From: Histoplasma ohiense
Taxonomy: Eukaryota; Ascomycota; Eurotiomycetes; Onygenales; Ajellomycetaceae
NCBI GenBank assembly: GCA_017607445.1
Contig: JAEVHH010000003.1
Span: forward strand, 5,084,001 to 5,148,000
Length of the DNA stretch: 64,000 nt
Direction: 5' to 3'
Position 1 is the stretch's first letter; the number at the start of each line of letters is the position of its first letter. Both the position numbers and the translations under genes were made by a program. This document shows, one piece after another, positions 60,806-64,000 of this stretch. The notes under the pieces are model-generated. The model was not told the DNA's origin, searched no databases, and saw nothing but the letters and a program-made list of their open reading frames with translations.

Positions 60806-61068
60806 TGTGAGGTGTAGTGACAGTGTGAAGAGTAACAGTAGAAGATAGTTTATAGTGTAGTGGAGATAGTAGTAATATATTGTAGAGTGTAATATAGTAG
60901 TATAACATAGCATAGCTAATTGCTAAGGAAGAAAAGAAAGAGAAAGAAGATGTGTGAAATACATACATTGATATATATATACATATAGAAATAGCGGTAG
61001 CGAGAGTATAATGAAAAGAGGTAAGAATAAGCAAAGATAATAAGGAAATAATAAACAAGTGCATTACA
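60806..61068 (-). mobile_element. Solo LTR, S type (263 bp)
   Basis: TGTGAGGTGTAG to GTGCATTACA with AGCAG duplicated at 60801-60805 and 61069-61073. The empty site is seen in LINE-B (CAGCAGCAGCAGTTTCCCTC, 31502-31521). It is the full-length version of the LTR next to G at 6721-6887 and the fragment at 9821. Confidence 0.95.
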
Positions 61069-61337
61069 AGCAGTTTCCCTCAGAAACCACACTATAGCTC
61101 CACCATGAATGGCCATATATTGAGTCAGAAGTGAATGCACAGCTCAGTAAAATCCTTTTCAATGAGCTGAGTCTTCTCAAGAGTTGCCATCTGGATTCTG
61201 TTTTCTTTCTCTCTGTGTATATAGAAATCTCTCCAGTGTAGCACATCTCCATGCCCTTTGAGAGGCTTCTGAAACATGGGCGCTGCCTGTGTTTTCTCCG
61301 GGATGTTAAACCAATACAAACAAACAAACAAACAAAC

Positions 61338-61351
61338 AAGTTTTCTTAAAC
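61338..61351. repeat. LINE-C target-site duplication, right
   Basis: AAGTTTTCTTAAAC, identical to 48301-48314. Confidence 0.93.
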
Positions 61352-61361
61352 TGAGGTTGTT

Positions 61362-62294
61362 ATGAGTACTAATGAGTTTTAGATGCCTGAGCACTTTCAT
61401 AAAACTGGTTAATCTTTGATCAATGAATTTCACAAAATGCTGCTCTTCAATGAAGTTCTGAATGAGAGATTTACTATGTATCAAACTGCTGTTGTGAGGT
61501 TTGTATTTGATATGCAGGTCTACAAGAATGCAGATGAGGTTCTAGAATTCTATATAAACTCTGATGATCTGTTATCACAGCAGAGTATGACATTTGATCA
61601 TAGCAGTGTTTCAGAAAGCACATTTTCACATCCTGCTATTACATCAGTGTCATTCTCACTAGGTCAAGATCTTGGTACATTATTTGAGTTGACTGATAAT
61701 GTAGATGAAGATGAGAAAGTGGATGATTTCATTGAAGTGTTAGAAAGAAACACAGCAGCATATTGCTGTTGTTGTATTCAATATTTGACAATATCCCTTC
61801 ATCATCATTGTGAGTCTGCTGAGAATCAATGCAAAAAATGTAAACACTGCTTGATGATGAAGCATGTCTGCATTCTGATAAGTTATTATTCAAAACAGAT
61901 GTTTTTACAGTATATAATATTAACTTTCTATTAGATGTCAGCAGATGCTATTGAATTGACTCAGATGATTATCAACACTGCTGAGAATCTAATTGTCACT
62001 GATACAGATGCTTCAAATGTTAATGTTTTGCAGAATACTGTGACTGCAGTGATTAAATTCTTTGCTGTGAAGATTCAGAAGATTCAACAAAACAGTTCTT
62101 CTGAGACTCTAATTGAAATAATGATTGATGAGATTTCAGTGATTACATCACTGATCACAGCTTCTGAGTCATTGTTGAAATGTTATGCTTCATCAGTTGA
62201 GAAAATCCAGAATAATAAGCAGATTTGTCTTGATGATAATTTCTTGAATGACACTGATCAAGCTGAGACAGATCTGTTTTTTAATCTCTGAGTG
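61362..62294 (+). CDS. Hypothetical antisense ORF with a cysteine block, in the 3' region of H
   Basis: From ATG 61362 a single frame runs to the TGA at 62289-62291, with stops only at 61377, 61407 and 61932. The first half (61416-61934) includes YKNADEVLEFYINSDDLLSQ and an acidic VDEDEKVDDF, then a cluster C-x2-C-x11-C-x6-C-KK-C-x9-C at about 61764-61875, similar in spacing to 48176-48300. The second half (61935-62291) is Ile/Val/Ser/Thr-rich and looks helical. It lies on the strand opposite H's pol and ends about 45 bp from its stop. Codon quality looks better than in the R copies. No family recognised; it could be an accessory gene of H or a host-derived fragment. Confidence 0.45.
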
Positions 62295-62335
62295 GAATAA
62301 GTATATTCAGCAGTCATCATCATCTTCTTTGTTTT

Positions 62336-64000
62336 CATTTATTAACTGACTTCTGATAGATTTTATTAAACTGTTTCAAGTACTTCTGACTGTTCATCAA
62401 GTTTTTTTTAAGTTCTCAAGAATTATCTGTGTCTGTACAATCTTTTCATTTAACAAGATATTGTGTTTGACTGTGATATTGATACTTGTCTAATATAGCT
62501 TCAACTTCTCATTCCTCTTATATATCTATAATTATCAGTTCTGCTTGCAGGATTTGTCTGTCACACATGTGATAAGATTCAAGAAGAGAAATATGAAATA
62601 TGAAATGAATTTCTTTATATTACAGCATGAGTTTCAGTTTGTACATCTGTGTACCACAGATATCAATTATTTGAAAGAGACTCAAAAATTGATGATCTAG
62701 TTTGAGTGAGAATCACAAGATGAATATATTTTTTGCACACAGCATTACTCAGTTCTCTATCTTAAAGCTTTTTGATATGTGATGCTGATTGTAATACTTT
62801 TTCTCAGCTGCTTTGACAGTTTTCAGATATTCTCAGATCTTATTCTCTGCTTGCTTCATCTGTTCCACTTGTTTCATTGCTGATTTTGACACATCTGTGC
62901 TTGGGGGTTCCACATCTATACAAAGTTCAGTTGATCGGCCGATCATTGCTTCAGATGATGTCATTTTTATTGATGTGTGGAAGACATTGTTATATATTCA
63001 TTGCATCAGAGGAATCCATTCTATTCAATTATCTTGCTGGTAGCTGCAATATGTGTGAAGATAATGTTCAATCATCTGATTCAATTGTTCTGTCTGATCA
63101 TTGATTTGCAGGTGGAATGCTGTTGATAATTTTTGTCAGACATGAAGCAGATAACACAATGTCAATCAAAACTTGCTATTTATTAATGAATCTCAGTTGC
63201 TAATAATGTTCACAGATAGATCAAAGTTCTTCACAATTCTTCATACAATAATGTCCACAAGTTCTTCTGCATCTAGCTCTGAAGATGTGAGCACAATTAT
63301 GACTTATTTGATGAATAAATCAACAAATATGACAATAGCATTATAGATTTGACTTCTCTTTTTATTATCTGACAGATCTTCAATAAAGTCCATGCTAATT
63401 GTATGCCATTTCTTATCTGACACTGAATGTGATTGTAGCAACTCATATAGCTTGTGCTGTGATATCTTAACACATTGACAAACATTGCAAGTTCTCACAT
63501 ATTCTGCAATCTCATCACTCATATCATGCCACAAGTACTTGCATTTGATCACTTTGATGATTTTGTCATGTTCAAAATGATCATCTTGAGAATCATTGTG
63601 ATTCATTTTCATTATTTCATGTCTTACAGTCTTGTCTTGCAGTATGTAGACTTTATCATCTTTTCTGAGCAGATCATCTTTATCTACTGCTCAGATTGAA
63701 TGATTATCTATACTAGTGTCATTCATCTCTAATCTTCTGTGAAGTTCAGATGTGCTGATGTCTCTATTCTGAATCTGCAGTAAGAGTTTGATGATAGATT
63801 CAGCTATCTCTTCACAATAGACTGTTTCAGACTCAAATATCTTGACAGCTAGAATCTGTGGCATCAGAGTCTCTAGATTTAACTCTGTAATATCTATGAT
63901 TTTGTTCTCATCCACAGATGCATTCTTTATTCTGCAGAGATTGTTATCATTGATAACTACAGATTTCTTCACTCAATAATTTTCATTAGCTTGCAGATCT
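62336..64000 (-). pseudogene. H pol: integrase and chromodomain of a Ty3/gypsy element (cut by window edge)
   Basis: On the minus strand one frame runs from the right edge to 63304 with a single stop near 63690. The integrase zinc finger is complete: H and H in NHNDSQDDHFEHDK, then C-NV-C in RTCNVCQC (about 63476-63600). The catalytic core starts SMDFIEDL near 63380-63400 (first Asp), with SNWDSLINSKF giving the second and NQMIEHYL the Glu, so the D-D-E set appears intact. A GPY/F-like region follows, then a chromodomain at about 62530-62385 (VEAILDKYQYHSQTQYLVKW) with its Trp kept, and a stop near 62338. H is less decayed than G or R, but still has stops. Confidence 0.85.

Larger units (their letters stand above)
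48315..61337 (+). mobile_element. LINE-C: full-length Tad-like LINE, split by R6 and a solo LTR
   Basis: Starts CATCCTTACAACTACTC; ends GATGTTAAACCAATACAAAC and (CAAA)n. Pieces are 48315-54234, 60318-60805 and 61074-61337. The 14-bp duplications are perfect. R6 landed in its 9-bp array and an S-type LTR in its 3' end. Confidence 0.94.

Noticed and set aside
62932..62943. GATCGGCCGATC palindrome as a regulatory site
   Set aside because: It falls inside the H integrase frame (MIGRS) and is explained as coding sequence that escaped decay.

Overview
The window is a fungal repeat graveyard; I find no intact host gene. A fungus is suggested by Tad-like LINEs with (CAAA)n tails, chromodomain Ty3/gypsy elements of the Tf1/sushi type, a fungal-type hAT transposase tail, and RIP-like C-to-T decay that turns Trp and Arg codons into stops. 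Species cannot be named. All names below (R1-R6, G, H, K, LINE-A to D) are mine.

The elements sit inside one another, and target-site duplications (TSDs) let the order be read. The oldest left-hand layer is G, a minus-strand chromodomain gypsy element scattered from 6721 to 39394: LTR piece 6721-6887, chromodomain/integrase 8512-9820, RNase H 10036-10181, RT 15882-18120, protease/gag 18121-19631, gag start 39283-39326. G was hit by R1 (end at 6720), a tRNA-headed SINE (9241-9627), LTR debris (9821-10035), R2 (10182-15876), a hAT MITE (16202-17489), LINE-A (19632-39273) and R4 (39395 on). LINE-A holds R3 (20431-33366), which holds LINE-B (25081-31774).

On the right, R4 holds R5 (40962-46054), R5 holds a second hAT MITE (42627-44564) and is cut by K (46055 on, LTR plus gag). 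K's gag is cut by H (minus strand, LTR at 47299-47619, pol 62336-64000). H holds LINE-C (48315-61337), and LINE-C holds R6 (54235-60312) and a 263-bp solo LTR (60806-61068). At the left edge a hAT element (1-546) with a transposase C-terminus lies in R1, and R1's 3' LTR holds a young truncated LINE (5210-6227) with a 28-bp minisatellite.

R1-R6 are one family: LTRs of 344, 534 or 597 bp that differ by multiples of a 63-bp repeat, a 13-nt primer site next to the LTR that is complementary to the LTR itself (self-priming), gag, protease, RT, RNase H, integrase and chromodomain. All copies are dead; every RT box I can read is YMND rather than YxDD. The three long LINEs share a 1560-nt ORF1 with no net length change, so decay is by substitution. 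The substitutions look directional: C to T mainly before G or C, some before A, little before T. A few stretches have escaped decay (5210-6227, 9821-10320, the MITEs, the K LTR, the SINE).
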